Both the position numbers and the translations under genes were made by a program. 8,175 bases of DNA, taken from Wohlfahrtiimonas sp. (GTDB taxonomy: Bacteria; Pseudomonadota; Gammaproteobacteria; Cardiobacteriales; Wohlfahrtiimonadaceae). The notes under the pieces are model-generated. The model worked only from the letters and a program-made list of their open reading frames with translations. It ran no database searches and was not told the origin of the DNA. The DNA is taken from the NCBI GenBank assembly GCA_030149965.1, contig JASLHB010000023.1:1-8175 (forward strand), written 5' to 3'. Positions 7,620 to 8,175 of the stretch are shown here, in pieces. The number at the start of each line of letters is the position of its first letter. The stretch's first letter is position 1.

Positions 7620-7637
7620 TATTTATAAAATGACAAG
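7612..7637. repeat. inverted repeat overlapping the candidate -35
   Basis: CTTGTCA (7612-7618) and TGACAAG (7631-7637) form a perfect 7-bp inverted repeat around a 12-nt AT-rich centre. The half-site centres are 19 bp apart, about two helical turns, and the repeat covers the TTGACA -35 element. This would suit a dimeric regulator or may be chance in AT-rich DNA. Confidence 0.35.
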
Positions 7638-7640
7638 CAA

Positions 7641-7666
7641 TAAAAAAGGAAGCAACGCTTCCCTTT
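7641..7666 (-). terminator. Rho-independent terminator after the DUF4377 gene
   Basis: Read on the minus strand, AAAGGGAAGC (7666-7657), loop GTT and GCTTCCTTTT (7653-7644) form a 10-bp stem with one G-U pair, and the descending arm runs into a T-tract at 7647-7642. It lies about 28 nt after the stop of the DUF4377 gene. The T-run exists only in the minus-strand direction. It separates the upstream genes from the dcw operon. Confidence 0.88.
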
Positions 7667-7693
7667 ATAATCAACAAATGCCTAAAAACTGAA

Positions 7694-8053
7694 TTATTTC
7701 GAATCGAAATCTCTCGGCATAACCACAACAGTTTCAATCAACTCATACTGAATACTAGATCCATCTGCAGGCGGATTATCAATATGCGTGGCTTTGACTT
7801 TTAACAAAGTAGACTCACCTTCTGTAAATTCAAAGCCGTTAATAACTGAAAAGAAGTTCTGCCAATCAGCTTGATCCAAGGAAGTTTTCACTTGTAAACA
7901 TTCCATCGGCGCAACGCCCATACATTCTGCTTTTTGACTTTTGACAATCAAAAATAATTCATCATCACCTAAAAAGCTTACTGGCTGAGCTTGACTCATA
8001 TTAATCATCAATCCCAAGCCTACAATTGATGCAATCAATGTTGATTTAAACAT
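7694..8053 (-). CDS. exported DUF4377 domain protein
   Basis: A 119-residue protein of unknown function. Residues 1-22 form a typical Sec signal peptide: Lys near the start, a hydrophobic core at about 5-17 and an SQA cleavage site before Q23. There is no lipobox cysteine. The mature part matches what I recall of DUF4377: AECMGVAPMECLQVK at 42-56, W64, the F67-F68 pair, NGFEF at 72-76, and NPPADGSSIQYELIE at 93-107. C44 and C52 could form a disulfide in the periplasm. The domain often accompanies META/HslJ-type envelope proteins, but here it stands alone. I chose the ATG at 8053 because it has a strong AAAGGGA site and gives the signal peptide. The frame continues upstream to 8152, but that extension overlaps the preceding gene and would bury the signal. 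It begins 31 nt after the preceding stop and ends before a strong terminator. Confidence 0.88.
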   Translation of the reverse strand: MFKSTLIASIVGLGLMINMSQAQPVSFLGDDELFLIVKSQKAECMGVAPMECLQVKTSLDQADWQNFFSVINGFEFTEGESTLLKVKATHIDNPPADGSSIQYELIETVVVMPRDFDSK

Positions 8054-8059
8054 ATCTAT

Positions 8060-8066
8060 TCCCTTT
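8060..8066 (-). promoter_or_regulatory. ribosome binding site of the DUF4377 gene
   Basis: AAAGGGA lies 6 nt upstream of the ATG at 8053. It decides the start against the longer in-frame possibility at 8152. Confidence 0.75.
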
Positions 8067-8084
8067 CTCATATAAAATATAAGC

Positions 8085-8175
8085 TTACTCTTTCTCGGCC
8101 GCTTCGATCTCTTTACCCAGAAAATATGAAATCGTTGTACGAATGACAACAATACCTGCTAGCACCAAAACATCA
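8085..8175 (-). CDS. C-terminal end of a probable DUF1622 membrane protein, partial
   Basis: The last 29 codons of a gene entering from the right edge, ending in TAA at 8087-8085. The visible residues start DVLVLAGIVVIRTTISYFLG and end in a charged tail KEIEAAEKE. A hydrophobic helix, an IRT motif, an aromatic SYFL and a following acidic/basic end match the C-terminus of DUF1622 inner membrane proteins as I remember that family (IRTxLxYFLxxEI). Function is unknown. It is 31 nt upstream of the DUF4377 gene in the same orientation, so the two may share a transcript; I see no convincing promoter between them. The assignment rests on a short tail only. Confidence 0.6.
   Translation of the reverse strand, partial: DVLVLAGIVVIRTTISYFLGKEIEAAEKE

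Larger units (their letters stand above)
7408..7640. other. AT-rich intergenic control region upstream of rsmH
   Basis: This 233-nt stretch between the terminator and the rsmH ATG has no credible gene. It contains the candidate promoter, the 7-bp inverted repeat, a second AT-rich palindrome (TTATGA-TT-TCATAA at 7534-7547) and the 10-bp-phased AAAGTGG array. The small minus-strand frame at 7534-7737 crosses the terminator and the 3' end of another gene and is unlikely to be real. Confidence 0.7.

Noticed and set aside
7534..7737. Minus-strand open frame of 67 codons in the rsmH upstream region
   Set aside because: It begins inside the DUF4377 gene, runs through the strong terminator and the candidate promoter, and shows no domain or signal.
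8068..8086. TATATT-like -10 sequence between the DUF1622-like and DUF4377 genes
   Set aside because: No -35 lies at a suitable distance and the region is simply AT-rich, so a promoter cannot be supported.

Overview
The window is a bacterial chromosome segment in which every recognised gene lies on the minus strand. It looks like an AT-rich Gram-negative bacterium, most likely a gammaproteobacterium. MurE carries the DNPR signature of meso-diaminopimelate ligases, the genes follow the proteobacterial order rsmH-ftsL-ftsI-murE-murF-mraY, and MraY and FtsI resemble the E. coli proteins in length and motifs. I cannot name a genus. Several gammaproteobacterial lineages with low GC would fit.

Region 1 (8175 down to about 7641) holds two small envelope genes. 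The first is the last 29 codons of a membrane protein resembling DUF1622. The second is a complete 119-residue exported DUF4377 protein with a clear ribosome binding site and signal peptide. A strong Rho-independent terminator follows it.

Region 2 (about 7640 to 7408) is an AT-rich control region. It holds a candidate promoter with a consensus TTGACA -35 inside an inverted repeat, then a striking array of 10-bp-phased AAAGTGG direct repeats that look like MraZ boxes. No mraZ gene adjoins them.

Region 3 (7407 to 484) is a compact division and cell wall (dcw) operon: rsmH (16S rRNA methyltransferase), ftsL and ftsI (divisome and septal transpeptidase), murE and murF (addition of meso-DAP and D-Ala-D-Ala to the UDP-MurNAc peptide), and mraY (lipid I synthesis). 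Spacings run from a 4-bp overlap to 23 nt, so co-transcription is very likely.

Region 4 (480 to 1) holds an IMPACT/YigZ family gene starting 3 nt after the mraY stop, where murD usually lies. It runs off the window. The dcw cluster is therefore interrupted after mraY, and murD, ftsW, murG, murC, ftsQ, ftsA and ftsZ must be elsewhere or beyond this gene.

I found no mobile element, CRISPR array, tRNA, rRNA or wholly new system. The most interesting signal is the MraZ-type operator array upstream of rsmH without an adjacent mraZ.
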